Shown in pieces: positions 35,485 through 44,122 of a stretch of DNA of 64,000 nucleotides. Made by a program: the position numbers and the translations under genes. The stretch spans positions 39,697 to 103,696 of the forward strand of contig NZ_FZOW01000018.1 in the NCBI RefSeq assembly GCF_900188125.1. The letters run 5' to 3'. Within the stretch, counting starts at the first letter, position 1. Each line of letters starts with the position of its first letter. A model generated the notes under the pieces. That model had not been told where the DNA came from, did not search any database, and worked only from the letters and a program-made list of their open reading frames with translations. The stretch comes from Rhodococcoides kyotonense. GTDB taxonomy: Bacteria; Actinomycetota; Actinomycetes; Mycobacteriales; Mycobacteriaceae.

Positions 35485-35524
35485 GTCATTCAAGTGACTG
35501 CAATTGGTCATTCAAGTGACTGCA
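35485..35524. repeat. Tandem direct repeat, each unit a hexaloop hairpin
   Basis: GTCATTCAAGTGACTGCA occurs at 35485-35502 and 35507-35524, an exact 18-base repeat with a 22-base period (two helical turns). Each copy contains GTCA/TGAC arms around a six-base centre, so it could be two side-by-side protein sites or two RNA hairpins with six-base loops. Confidence 0.7.
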
Positions 35525-35762
35525 TTTCGATCGACTGTATTTTCGGCGTCGGGAGTTCACCGTCGACGACGCGATCGAGAGCCCGGTCCGCCCTCTCCTT
35601 CGCTCGCTGTCGGGCACTGTTGGCACGGGGCGGCGCGAGGGGTCGAGGGGTCTCCTCGCGCGTCGTGAGTCGGAAGCCTGATTCTCGGGTTCCCCGCCCC
35701 GCGCCGAAGTGCACACCAGCTCAGCACACATGCACATCGGTCGAATCGAGACGGGGGTATTC

Positions 35763-36134
35763 ATGGGGAGCAACATCGATCCGATACAAACGCAGTCGAG
35801 TCAGGTGTCGACGGCGCTCGAGAGAGCCGAGATCGCTGCTCTGTCCGAGTTGGCGAGCCCCGAAGCGATCACAGCATTCGCGTTGGTACGCAATCGCTTA
35901 CGGCCCGCAGAGTCCAACCGCTTCACCGAGCTGTCCGCCGTCGTCGACCGACTGGCCGGACCGGAACTAGTTGAATCGGCCGAGGCAGAATTGAACGAGT
36001 CCCTTCGCGAGGCCCCGCGCACCGAGTCCGTCGACGAGCTGGTCCGGTCGGCGCGCGGCCCCATCGCCAAGCTCGCCGTCGCGCAACTGCTTCGAGACGA
36101 CAACTCGTCGGGACAGTCCGATGGCCGACGATAG
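35763..36134 (+). CDS. Helical hypothetical protein
   Basis: A 123-residue soluble protein, predicted mostly helical (RAEIAALSELASPEAITAFA, RFTELSAVVDRLAGPELVESAEAELNESL) with a polar tail. The ATG has a GGGGG-rich ribosome-binding site seven bases upstream. No family is recognised. It is cotranscribed with a 55-residue gene that overlaps its 3' end, and both lie among GAF-ANTAR genes, so a regulatory partnership is possible. Confidence 0.6.
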   Translation: MGSNIDPIQTQSSQVSTALERAEIAALSELASPEAITAFALVRNRLRPAESNRFTELSAVVDRLAGPELVESAEAELNESLREAPRTESVDELVRSARGPIAKLAVAQLLRDDNSSGQSDGRR

Positions 36135-36288
36135 ACCTGACCGCAGGACAGTGGATCGGTCTCGCCTGGCCCCCACACCGGCGTCGGACCTAGGAACATC
36201 GATGAGCACCGAGTCCATCAAGGCCCACCTGGCCCGGATGTTCGGCGAACCCGTCGACCCCAATCCTCGTCGGAAACCTCAGCGCTAG
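36121..36288 (+). CDS. Small basic protein overlapping the preceding gene
   Basis: A 55-codon frame from ATG at 36121 overlaps the previous gene by 14 bases in another frame. The product is arginine- and proline-rich at both ends with a central helix (MSTESIKAHLARMFGEPVD). An internal ATG (MSTES) could give a 28-residue form. Function unknown. It ends five bases before the convergent GAF-ANTAR gene. Confidence 0.45.
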   Translation: MADDRPDRRTVDRSRLAPTPASDLGTSMSTESIKAHLARMFGEPVDPNPRRKPQR

Positions 36289-36292
36289 AGCA

Positions 36293-37057
36293 TCATTCGT
36301 AACGACGGTCCTCGGCGTCCAGTTCTTCCGGACTTCTACCATCGACGGTGATCTCGCGCGCGAGGCTTCGAAGCGACAGTCCTCGCCTGCCTGCCACACG
36401 CGTCAAGATATCCCAGGCGTCGGGTACCGAGATGGACAGCGTGCCCACGATCAGCCCGATCGCGTGCTCCACCTGGACCCTGTCGTGGAGCAGACCGAGG
36501 ATGCGTTCGGTGAGGCGGTCGTTGCGGCGTGCCTCGTCGTCGCGAATCAGGTGGAGGACGATCAGACGAGCGAGAACTTCTCCGAGTTGCCGATGAATGT
36601 CGGTGAATGTCCTTGCGCGCGTGTACAAGAGGTTCAAGCCGCCCACGGCGTTGCCGTCGAGCATCATCGGAACGGCCAGCACGGATCTGAAACCTGCGTC
36701 CGCGGCCGCGGAGGCAAATTCCGGCCACCGACCCTGCGCCGCGGAGAGGTCCTCTTCCTCGACGATCGCCTTGTCGGACACGCAGTCCATGCAGGGCCCC
36801 TGCGCCATCTGCGTCTGTAGCAGTTCCACGAGACGCGCTCGCTCGTCCGACGCTGCGGCGACGGAAATCCCGCCGCGAGGATCGACGAGCATCACGCCGA
36901 CAGCCGCCGCGTCGAGCAGGACCACTCCGGCGTCGCACACGCGCGCGAGCACCGTTGCGGAATCGGCGTCGTTCTCGGAATCTGCGACGAGCTGCGCCGT
37001 CAGACCGGACATGACCTCGACCAGGCGAGCCTGGGGGCCGAATCCATCCTCGAGCAT
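36293..37057 (-). CDS. GAF-ANTAR regulator
   Basis: A 254-residue regulator with GAF domain (LDAAAVGVMLVDPRGGISVAAASDERARLVELLQ, about residues 50-190; GPCMDCVSDKAIVEEEDL and FRSVLAVPMMLDGNAVGGLNLLY are the typical segments) and C-terminal ANTAR domain (LLHDRVQVEHAIGLIVGTLSISVPDAWDILTRVA). The ATG is supported by GGGAAGGGAG immediately upstream. Another GAF-ANTAR gene ends 26 bases upstream on the same strand, so the two are probably cotranscribed. Confidence 0.9.
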   Translation of the reverse strand: MLEDGFGPQARLVEVMSGLTAQLVADSENDADSATVLARVCDAGVVLLDAAAVGVMLVDPRGGISVAAASDERARLVELLQTQMAQGPCMDCVSDKAIVEEEDLSAAQGRWPEFASAAADAGFRSVLAVPMMLDGNAVGGLNLLYTRARTFTDIHRQLGEVLARLIVLHLIRDDEARRNDRLTERILGLLHDRVQVEHAIGLIVGTLSISVPDAWDILTRVAGRRGLSLRSLAREITVDGRSPEELDAEDRRYE

Positions 37058-37083
37058 GACGTCTCCCTTCCCTCCCGTTGTCG

Positions 37084-37794
37084 CTATTCGTTGAACTCGC
37101 CGACGTCGATGCGCTGCCCGAGAATCTCGCGTGCCAATTCCAGGATCGGCCGCCCCTGCTGAAAGGCGTGCGCGCGCAGGCGCAGAAGGGCGTCGTCGAG
37201 CGAGATTGCGAGTTTCGCCGACAACACACCCGTCGCAATATTGACGTCCTGATACGAACCGACCGTTCGAATCCATTCCTCGCCGGCGTTCTTGGAGAAT
37301 TCGGCCTGCTCGAGCAGTGCGAACGTGATCAGGTCGACGAGCAGCGCTGCATCGGCGAGTGCCGACGGCGACAGCGCTCCCGGCTGTCGTCGATACAGAG
37401 TCAGTGTTCCGAGGCGGATACCACCGATCCGGAGGGGAAAGGCGAACACCGCCGCCGCGCCGATCGACTGCGCGGCATCTGCGAATCCCGGCCATCGCCC
37501 CTCATCGTGACTGAGGTCGCTGACCAGGGCGGGTGACCCGTCGGTGAACGCACGAACGCCCGGTCCCTCACCGAGGGTGTACTGCTGTTGCTCGAGGTGG
37601 CCTGCCCACTCACTGCTCGCCCCGAGCATGTCCTGCGCCCTAGGGCTCGCGCGCAACGTCATCGCGGCAGCGTCGACGCCGGCCAATTGCTCGACGCACG
37701 TGTGGCAGACGGATTCCGCCCAGATCGCCTGTCCCGGCGACCCGGTCTGCTCTGTGATCGCGCGCCACAACAGATCGCGCCGCTGCTCCTGCAC
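37084..37794 (-). CDS. GAF-ANTAR regulator
   Basis: A 236-residue protein of the same layout as its downstream neighbour: GAF domain (LAGVDAAAMTLRASPRAQDMLGASSEWAG, GEGPGVRAFTDGSPALVSDLS, AAAVFAFPLRIGGIRLGTLTLYR) and ANTAR C-terminus (VNIATGVLSAKLAISLDDALLRLRAHAF). A GTG start at 37794 follows GAGGGG; another GTG lies six bases upstream. The pair may sense different signals and act on the same RNA targets. It is divergent from nothing nearby: the ArsR gene upstream reads in the same direction. Confidence 0.85.
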   Translation of the reverse strand: MQEQRRDLLWRAITEQTGSPGQAIWAESVCHTCVEQLAGVDAAAMTLRASPRAQDMLGASSEWAGHLEQQQYTLGEGPGVRAFTDGSPALVSDLSHDEGRWPGFADAAQSIGAAAVFAFPLRIGGIRLGTLTLYRRQPGALSPSALADAALLVDLITFALLEQAEFSKNAGEEWIRTVGSYQDVNIATGVLSAKLAISLDDALLRLRAHAFQQGRPILELAREILGQRIDVGEFNE

Positions 37795-37871
37795 GATCAC
37801 CCCCTCGCGAGAAAATCCCACTCCCCACACCAGACTACGAGAGGCCTGCACACCTGTCGGGTCCAGATCCG

Positions 37872-38255
37872 TCAGGCAGAATCGCGCGACGTTACCGACT
37901 CGGGATCGACCGGGTCCGGCGTTGCCATTCCTAGATGTTCGATGTGATAAACCGCCTCGTCCAGCAGCATCGCAACGTGATTGTCGTACAACCGATAAAT
38001 GACGCTGCGCCCGGAACGAGCACCGGCAACCAAGCCCATCGCGCGCAGCAGTCGAAGCTGATGCGACACCGCCGACTGTTCCATCTCGACGGCGTCGGCG
38101 AGGTCGTTGACACCACTCGGCCCTTGCCGGAGCTGCGTCAGAATACGCAGCCGACTCGGTGTCGCCAGTGCTTGCAGAGTGGCGGCGACGGTGGCAGCCG
38201 AGTCCGCGTCCAGCTGTGCAGGCGGAGTGGTACGCCCGTCGACTCCATGTCCCAT
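37872..38255 (-). CDS. ArsR/SmtB-family metal-sensing repressor
   Basis: A 127-residue winged-helix repressor: TPSRLRILTQLRQGPSGVNDLADAVEMEQSAVSHQLRLLRAMGLVAGARSGRSVIYRLYDNHVAMLLDEAVYHIEHL. The C-terminal helix carries the DNHV...H.EHL ligands of the alpha5 metal site seen in NmtR/CzrA-like sensors of nickel, cobalt or zinc. It is divergent from a P-type metal ATPase with a candidate operator between them, the standard arrangement in which metal binding releases the repressor and switches on efflux. Confidence 0.92.
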   Translation of the reverse strand: MGHGVDGRTTPPAQLDADSAATVAATLQALATPSRLRILTQLRQGPSGVNDLADAVEMEQSAVSHQLRLLRAMGLVAGARSGRSVIYRLYDNHVAMLLDEAVYHIEHLGMATPDPVDPESVTSRDSA

Positions 38256-38271
38256 TCGATAACTATAAACA

Positions 38272-38295
38272 ATGAATAGATGTAAACGTCTTCAT
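38272..38295. promoter_or_regulatory. Candidate ArsR operator
   Basis: ATGAA (38272-38276) and TTCAT (38291-38295) form an inverted repeat of the kind bound by SmtB/ArsR proteins, in an AT-rich gap of 62 bases between the divergent regulator and ATPase genes. Binding here could repress both. Confidence 0.55.
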
Positions 38296-38317
38296 ATGTT
38301 CCTGTAGGCTGCGGAAC

Positions 38318-40270
38318 GTGACTGTCACGCATGCCCCCTCTGCCCCGCCGACGTCGGAATCTTCCATACGTGGAACCCGAACTCGTGTACTCGACGTCTC
38401 GGAGGTGCGCTGGGCACTGGCCTCGACGACGTTGTTCGTCTTGGGTCTGGTCACCCAACTCTCGCCCGCACCGTCGGTGATCGTGTGGACGCTCTACCTC
38501 GCCTGCTACGTATGCGGCGGATGGGAGCCCGCCCTGGCTGGGGTGCGCGCGCTTCGGGAGAAGTCGCTCGACGTCGACCTGCTGATGATCGTGGCCGCGA
38601 TCGGAGCGGCTGCAATCGGCCAGATCTTCGACGGCGCGCTGCTCATCGTCATCTTCGCGACGTCGGGCGCATTGGAAGCGGTACTCACGAGGCGCACCGC
38701 GGACTCGGTCCGTAGCCTTTTCGACCTCGCTCCCGACACCGCCGTGATCACGGACGCCGACGGAACAGAGCGTGAAGTCCGTGCGTCGACGCTTCGGCCC
38801 GGTGACGTCGTGCTCGTGCGTCCCGGAATGCGGATCGCAGGCGAAGGCACGGTCGTCGACGGTGGCAGTGACGTCGACCAGTCGTCGATCACGGGCGAAT
38901 CGATTCCCGTCTACAAGGGCGTCGGGGACGACGTGTTCGCTGGAACGGTCAACGGGACCGGGTCGCTACGCGTCCGGATCGACGTCGACCCGTCGGACAC
39001 CGTCATTGCGCGCATCGTCACGATGGTCGAGCACGCGTCGGCCACCAAAGCGACCAAGCAACTGTTCATCGATCGAGTCGAACAGTATTACTCGACAACG
39101 GTCGTCGTCGCGACGCTCGCGATCTTCGCCGTCCCGATGGTCCTCGGCAGCGAATTCCAACCTGCCCTCCTGCGGGCGATGACGTTCATGATCGTTGCCT
39201 CACCGTGTGCCGTCGTACTCGCGACGATGCCGCCACTCCTGTCCGCGATGGCAACTGCGGGACGACACGGCGTGCTCGTCAAGTCCGCGGTCGTCATGGA
39301 ACAGGTGCGTAAGACGACCCTCGTTGCGTTCGACAAGACAGGCACCCTGACAGAGGGGACTCCCCGCGTCGAGAGCGTCGACATCCTCGCAGGCTCGGCG
39401 TTCGACGAGAACGACGTTCTTCGACTGGCCGCGGCCGTGGAGAATGCCAGTGAACATCCCATCGCCGCAGCCGTGGTGAACTTCGGCCGCGACAGAGGAC
39501 TTTCGCTGCCGGGCGTCGTCGCATTCGAGTCGACTCCCGGCGCAGGTGTCAGCGGCGTCGTCGACGGCCATCTCGTGACCGTCGCGAAACCCACGAGTAT
39601 CGACGACGGTTTCGACAGCGTCCACCGAGCGCAGGCTGCGGGACTGACCGCCGTCGTCGTCCGAATCGACGGTGTTCCCACGGCTGTCATCGGCCTCGCC
39701 GACACAATGCGTCCCGACGCGGCGGCCGCAGTCGCCGAGCTCCGGACACTCACCGGGAGCCCCGCGATTCTGCTGACGGGTGACAATCGGCGCGCCGCCG
39801 AGGCTGTGGCCCGAAGGACAGGAATCGACGACGTTCGTGCCGAGTTGTTGCCCGGCGGCAAGGCCGATGCGGTGCGCGACGCGCAGACTGCTTCCCGCGC
39901 ACGGGTATTGGTCGTCGGCGACGGGGTGAACGACGCACCGGCGTTGGCGGCTGCAGATATCGGAGTCGCGATGGGGCGGGGCGGATCCGATCTCGCGCTC
40001 GATACCTCCGACGTCGTCCTTGTGCGCGACGACCTGAGTGCGCTCCCGTCGTTGATCGATCTGTCGCGCCGCGCTCATCGCATCGTCGTGACCAACTTGG
40101 TCGTCGCCGCGAGCTTCATCGTCGCACTGGTGACGTGGGATCTCGTCGGGACTCTTCCTCTGCCGGTCGGAGTCGCCGGCCACGAAAGTTCCACTGTCCT
40201 CGTCGCTTTGAACGGCATGCGGCTGCTGTCGGGTCGTGCGTGGCGAAAGGGACGTCACTCCGCGGACTGA
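38318..40270 (+). CDS. P1B-type heavy-metal-transporting ATPase
   Basis: A 650-residue cation-exporting ATPase. The transmembrane metal motif SPC is at residues 295-297 (VASPCAVVLATMPPLL), the phosphatase TGE loop at 192-194, the phosphorylated DKTGT at 339-343, SEHPIA in the nucleotide domain, and GDGVNDAPAL in the hinge. SPC fits divalent Zn/Cd/Co/Ni rather than Cu transporters, whose motif is CPC. There is no N-terminal HMA metal-binding domain. It resembles mycobacterial CtpD-type pumps. It is probably repressed by the divergent ArsR protein until metal accumulates. Confidence 0.93.
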   Translation: MTVTHAPSAPPTSESSIRGTRTRVLDVSEVRWALASTTLFVLGLVTQLSPAPSVIVWTLYLACYVCGGWEPALAGVRALREKSLDVDLLMIVAAIGAAAIGQIFDGALLIVIFATSGALEAVLTRRTADSVRSLFDLAPDTAVITDADGTEREVRASTLRPGDVVLVRPGMRIAGEGTVVDGGSDVDQSSITGESIPVYKGVGDDVFAGTVNGTGSLRVRIDVDPSDTVIARIVTMVEHASATKATKQLFIDRVEQYYSTTVVVATLAIFAVPMVLGSEFQPALLRAMTFMIVASPCAVVLATMPPLLSAMATAGRHGVLVKSAVVMEQVRKTTLVAFDKTGTLTEGTPRVESVDILAGSAFDENDVLRLAAAVENASEHPIAAAVVNFGRDRGLSLPGVVAFESTPGAGVSGVVDGHLVTVAKPTSIDDGFDSVHRAQAAGLTAVVVRIDGVPTAVIGLADTMRPDAAAAVAELRTLTGSPAILLTGDNRRAAEAVARRTGIDDVRAELLPGGKADAVRDAQTASRARVLVVGDGVNDAPALAAADIGVAMGRGGSDLALDTSDVVLVRDDLSALPSLIDLSRRAHRIVVTNLVVAASFIVALVTWDLVGTLPLPVGVAGHESSTVLVALNGMRLLSGRAWRKGRHSAD

Positions 40271-41328
40271 CGCCGAACGAGTTCGCGGTGGCCGTACGTG
40301 GCGTCGAGAATGTCGTCACGGTCGGCGACCGCGGACCCGACCGCCCCCGCGACGGTACCCAACGACGCAGCAAGACAAGCCAAGGACAGGTAGTCGCTGA
40401 ACTCCGCGGGACGGTGGATCTGCTGTGCGAGAAACTCCGGCGAGATCACGATCGAGGCAGATATCAGTACCACGACGAACAACAGGGCATACATGCACAG
40501 CACCCCGGACACGACCGTTCCGAGCGTGGCACCGTTGTACATCCAGCGGTCCGTCGTCGACGCTCGGAAACTGCGACGCTCCCACAACCCGTTGGGGAGA
40601 ATCAGCCACACGCTCATCGCTGTGATCGCGGCGACGGCCACCGCGGCCAGGCGTTCCACCGACATGAACGCGGCCATCTGCCAGATGCTGGCGTAGAACA
40701 CGCCGAAAGCCGATGCTGCGCTTGCTGCACCGAATGCACCGGACAGTTTCGGAACGAGACGCCACGGTCGATTGCACCGAATCATGCCCAGCACCATGCG
40801 CAGACGCCCCAACATTCCAGGAGTCAACAGAATTCGCTCTCCACCGACCTCCGGCTCGTGCCCCGGCGCCCATCGCGCCATCGAACGGCGCAGACGGGGG
40901 CGAGACGCACTGTCTGTCCCCAGGAAGTCGTGTACGACGGCAAGAGCTACCGCGACGGCACGCCTGCGCACCGAGATGGTGCCGAACGCAGGAACGTAGA
41001 GCGCTGCCGTGTTTCCGTCACGTAGTTCGGCGACGACGGGCTTGGACCGTTGCCGCCGAGGCACCTCCGACAGGACCAGCACGATGTCGTAGTCGTTCGT
41101 CGCCCGCAGCGAGTCGAGCCACTGCCCGAGCTGTGCAGAACCGGTGGCCGTCGGCGGCAGTGCCATCGACGAACGATCGACCTCGATCACGCGCAATTGC
41201 CCGCCGACGGGCACCTGCACTGGAAGCGCGTCCATGATCGCCTCCGCGATGGTCGACGCGAAACCTGCATCCGCGACCACCCCGATCGTCACGGCGCGCG
41301 ATGAGGTGTGTGTTTCTTCCGAAGCCAT
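40255..41328 (-). CDS. Conserved membrane protein of unknown function
   Basis: A 357-residue protein with a soluble N-terminal half (VVADAGFASTIAEAIMDALPVQV and DYDIVLVLSEVPRRQRSKPV, resembling an alpha/beta domain). Four hydrophobic segments follow: about residues 193-215, 222-245, 265-295 and 315-335. The layout suggests a cytoplasmic domain anchored by a membrane bundle. I do not recognise the family beyond its actinobacterial look. It is convergent with the metal ATPase, overlapping its 3' end by 16 bases. Confidence 0.75.
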   Translation of the reverse strand: MASEETHTSSRAVTIGVVADAGFASTIAEAIMDALPVQVPVGGQLRVIEVDRSSMALPPTATGSAQLGQWLDSLRATNDYDIVLVLSEVPRRQRSKPVVAELRDGNTAALYVPAFGTISVRRRAVAVALAVVHDFLGTDSASRPRLRRSMARWAPGHEPEVGGERILLTPGMLGRLRMVLGMIRCNRPWRLVPKLSGAFGAASAASAFGVFYASIWQMAAFMSVERLAAVAVAAITAMSVWLILPNGLWERRSFRASTTDRWMYNGATLGTVVSGVLCMYALLFVVVLISASIVISPEFLAQQIHRPAEFSDYLSLACLAASLGTVAGAVGSAVADRDDILDATYGHRELVRRQSAE

Positions 41329-41521
41329 TCGGTACAGCTACCCCGGCCCCACTCGTCCGACACGTCGACGAACGAAGTGCATGCATGAGACCGGACACGA
41401 CGGGGTACAGCTGTCCAGCGCGGTTGAGACGTAGCCCGCAGTCGAGCCGCCGACACAGTCGCACGAAGCGTCGAGCGTACGGAAGACAGCCCCTTCACTT
41501 TCGACGAAAGCAGATATTTTC

Positions 41522-43612
41522 ATGCCTCCCACACCACGTCCCGACCAGTCCTCACCGGCCCCCGTCGGACCGACCGGTTCCCCCGAAACTCGCACTCAGG
41601 ACGGCACTTTCCTGACGACAGCGCAAGGTGTGCGCCTCCCGGACACGCATCATTCGTTGAAGGCAGGCGACAGGGGTCCGACCCTTCTCGAGGATTTTCA
41701 TCTGCGGGAGAAGATCACTCATTTCGACCACGAGCGCATTCCCGAGCGTGTGGTTCACGCGCGAGGTGCGGCAGCCCACGGCACCTTCGAGTCCTACGGC
41801 ACCGCCGGAAAGGTGACGAAGGCGGGCTTTTTGGCCGAAAAGGGAAAGAAAACCGATGTGTTCGTACGATTTTCGACCGTTCTCGGCTCTCGCGGCTCGG
41901 CGGACACCGTCCGTGACACACGCGGATTCGCGGTCAAGTTCTATACCGACGAGGGAACCTTCGATCTCGTCGGCAACAACATGCCGGTCTTCTTCATTCA
42001 GGACGGCATCAAGTTCCCCGACATCATCCATGCAGGCAAGCCGCAGCCGGACATCGAACTGCCACAAGCTCAGTCCGCACACGACTCGTTCTGGGACTTC
42101 GTGTCCCTGCACACCGAGGCAACCCACCACGTCATGTGGAACATGAGCGACCGCGGGATTCCGCGGTCCTACCGGACGATGGAAGGTTTTGGAGTCCACA
42201 CGTTCCGACTCGTCGCGAGCAACGGTGACACGAGCCTGGTCAAGTTCCATTGGAAGCCGATCGCGGGTGTGCACTCGCTGGTGTGGGAGGAAGCCCAGAT
42301 CGCCGCGGGCGTCGATCCCGACTTCCACCGTCGGGACATGTCCGACGGCATCAAAGCAGGCGCACCGCTCGAGTACGAATTCGGAATCCAGGTCATGCCC
42401 GACGACGGCACCGACACGTTCGAGGGAATCGACCTACTGGATCCGACGAAGCTCGTTCCCGAGGAACTCGTACCGGTGCAACCGATCGGCAAGTTGACGT
42501 TGGATGCGAATCCCACCAACTATTTCGCCGAGACCGAGCAGGTCGCCTTCCACACGGGCCACCTCGTTCCCGGAATCGAGGTCACGAACGACCCTCTGAT
42601 GCAAGCACGTCTGTTCTCCTACCTGGACACGCAGATCACACGTCTCGGCGGTCCGAATTTCGCACAACTGCCGATCAATCGCCCCCACGCACCGGTCAAC
42701 GACATGCTGCGCGACGGTATGCATCAGACCGCCGTCCACACGGGGCTCGCGCCCTACCGGAACAACACCGTCGACGACGGCGAGCCCACGGACGCCGACG
42801 CGTCCGATCGTGGTTACGTACAGACGGAGCGCGTCATCGAGGGACGTGCAGTGCGCGCCAATCCGGCGTCGTTCGACGATCATTTCACTCAGCCTGCAAT
42901 GTTCTATCGCAGCCTGACCCCCGTCGAACAGGATCACATCGTCGAAGCGTTCACATTCGAACTGGGCAAGGTGTACGAGCAGTCGATCAAGGAACGCGAG
43001 CTCGCTGTCCTGGCGAACGTCGACAAGGACTTGCGCACTCGGGTCGCCGCGGGTCTCGGCCTCCCCGCACCCAAGGGCACGCCGCCGAAGGATGTCGTGC
43101 TCTCGCCCGCTCTGTCGCAGGTCGTGACGACGCCCGGTCCGGTCGACGGACGCAAGATCGGCGTCGTGGCCGATGAGAACGCCGACCTCGCCGGCATCGA
43201 CAAGTTGCGAAAAGCAGCCGAAAAACACGGCGTGACAGTCCATGTCATCGCGGCGGTAGGAGGTCTCCTCGGCGAGGGAACACATCGGCAGGTCGTCGAA
43301 CGAACATTCCTGACGGTCCGGTCCATCGAATTCGACGCGTTCGTGGTCGCCGGCGGAACCTCACCGACGACGGACATCAAGTTGATCTTGTTGCTGCAGG
43401 AAGCGTTTCGCCACTGCAAGGCAGTCGGAGCGTGGGGCGACGGGCTCGCGACGCTCGAAGCAGCGGGTATCGCCGACGGTGAACCTGGTGTCGTGGTGGC
43501 GTCGTCGGCCGGCAAGAGTTTCGACGGGCCGTTGTTCGCGGCGCTCGGTCTGCACCGTGCATGGGATCGCGCACCTGCCGTCATGGGATCCGCTGTGCCG
43601 CCGTCGAAGTGA
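41522..43612 (+). CDS. katE: Large-subunit catalase (HPII/KatE type)
   Basis: A 696-residue haem catalase of clade 2 that dismutates hydrogen peroxide. The distal histidine is His79 (RVVHARGAAAHG), the conserved asparagine is in LVGNNMPVFF, and the proximal haem tyrosine is Tyr367 (RLFSYLDTQITRLG). About 150 C-terminal residues (from GRKIGVVADENADLAGIDKLR) form the class I glutamine-amidotransferase/DJ-1-like domain found only in large catalases. The ATG follows an AT-rich leader with a weak ribosome-binding site. An ankyrin-repeat gene converges on it, a recurring catalase partnership. Confidence 0.96.
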   Translation: MPPTPRPDQSSPAPVGPTGSPETRTQDGTFLTTAQGVRLPDTHHSLKAGDRGPTLLEDFHLREKITHFDHERIPERVVHARGAAAHGTFESYGTAGKVTKAGFLAEKGKKTDVFVRFSTVLGSRGSADTVRDTRGFAVKFYTDEGTFDLVGNNMPVFFIQDGIKFPDIIHAGKPQPDIELPQAQSAHDSFWDFVSLHTEATHHVMWNMSDRGIPRSYRTMEGFGVHTFRLVASNGDTSLVKFHWKPIAGVHSLVWEEAQIAAGVDPDFHRRDMSDGIKAGAPLEYEFGIQVMPDDGTDTFEGIDLLDPTKLVPEELVPVQPIGKLTLDANPTNYFAETEQVAFHTGHLVPGIEVTNDPLMQARLFSYLDTQITRLGGPNFAQLPINRPHAPVNDMLRDGMHQTAVHTGLAPYRNNTVDDGEPTDADASDRGYVQTERVIEGRAVRANPASFDDHFTQPAMFYRSLTPVEQDHIVEAFTFELGKVYEQSIKERELAVLANVDKDLRTRVAAGLGLPAPKGTPPKDVVLSPALSQVVTTPGPVDGRKIGVVADENADLAGIDKLRKAAEKHGVTVHVIAAVGGLLGEGTHRQVVERTFLTVRSIEFDAFVVAGGTSPTTDIKLILLLQEAFRHCKAVGAWGDGLATLEAAGIADGEPGVVVASSAGKSFDGPLFAALGLHRAWDRAPAVMGSAVPPSK

Positions 43613-43622
43613 CGGCCACGCT

Positions 43623-44036
43623 CTAGCGTGAACGGGGTCCGGTCAGCAGTGCCGTCATGTCGTCGAGACCGAAGAACTCGGCGACCGACACTGCCGACCG
43701 GGCCCCACCGTTCGGGTCTGCTCCTGCCTCGAGCAGCATCCCGACGATTGCGTCTGACCGACGAAATGCCGCTGCGCCCAACGCCGTTTGTCCATTGTCG
43801 TTGACTCGTTCTACGTCGGCTCCGGCCTCGAGCAGAACCTGTACGGCATCCTCGTGCGAGTAATAGGCCGCCAGAATCAACAACGTGTCACCGCGGTCGT
43901 TGGTCAAGTTCACCGGTCCGCCCGCATCGAGAAACCGCCGAAGCAGAACGTATTCCCCGTTTCTCGCCCATTCGAAAGCGCTGCGTAGCACGGTCATCTC
44001 GTCGTCCGTCAGGTGCACGGATTCCTTGCGCGACAT
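43623..44036 (-). CDS. Ankyrin-repeat protein next to catalase
   Basis: A 137-residue protein with about three ankyrin repeats: GEYVLLRRFLDAGGPVNLTNDRGDTLLILAAYYSH, EDAVQVLLEAGADVERVNDNGQTALGAAAFRRS and DAIVGMLLEAGADPN. It starts at the ATG at 44034-44036; the upstream reading is not conserved-looking. Small ankyrin proteins accompany catalase genes in several bacteria (for example ankB with katB in Pseudomonas) and are needed for full peroxide protection. Here the two genes converge, ending ten bases apart, so the link is positional rather than operonic. Confidence 0.88.
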   Translation of the reverse strand: MSRKESVHLTDDEMTVLRSAFEWARNGEYVLLRRFLDAGGPVNLTNDRGDTLLILAAYYSHEDAVQVLLEAGADVERVNDNGQTALGAAAFRRSDAIVGMLLEAGADPNGGARSAVSVAEFFGLDDMTALLTGPRSR

Positions 44037-44122
44037 GCACAGGTCGATACCCTTGACGTGTCGGCACGAAACGCAGGATCTGCACTGGTTTCCAGCCGGA
44101 CCGTACGGGTATGGCACTCCAC

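Larger units (their letters stand above)
35057..35762. other. Long intergenic region between divergent genes
   Basis: About 700 bases with no convincing coding sequence; readings in all frames have poor composition. It is less GC-rich than its surroundings between 35200 and 35550. It contains a nested inverted-repeat structure (35409-35461) and a tandem 18-base repeat (35485-35524), described separately. It must hold the promoters of the GAF-ANTAR gene on one side and the small hypothetical gene on the other. Confidence 0.6.

Noticed and set aside
35485..35524. CRISPR-like repeat
   Set aside because: Only two copies with a four-base gap; no spacers and no cas genes.
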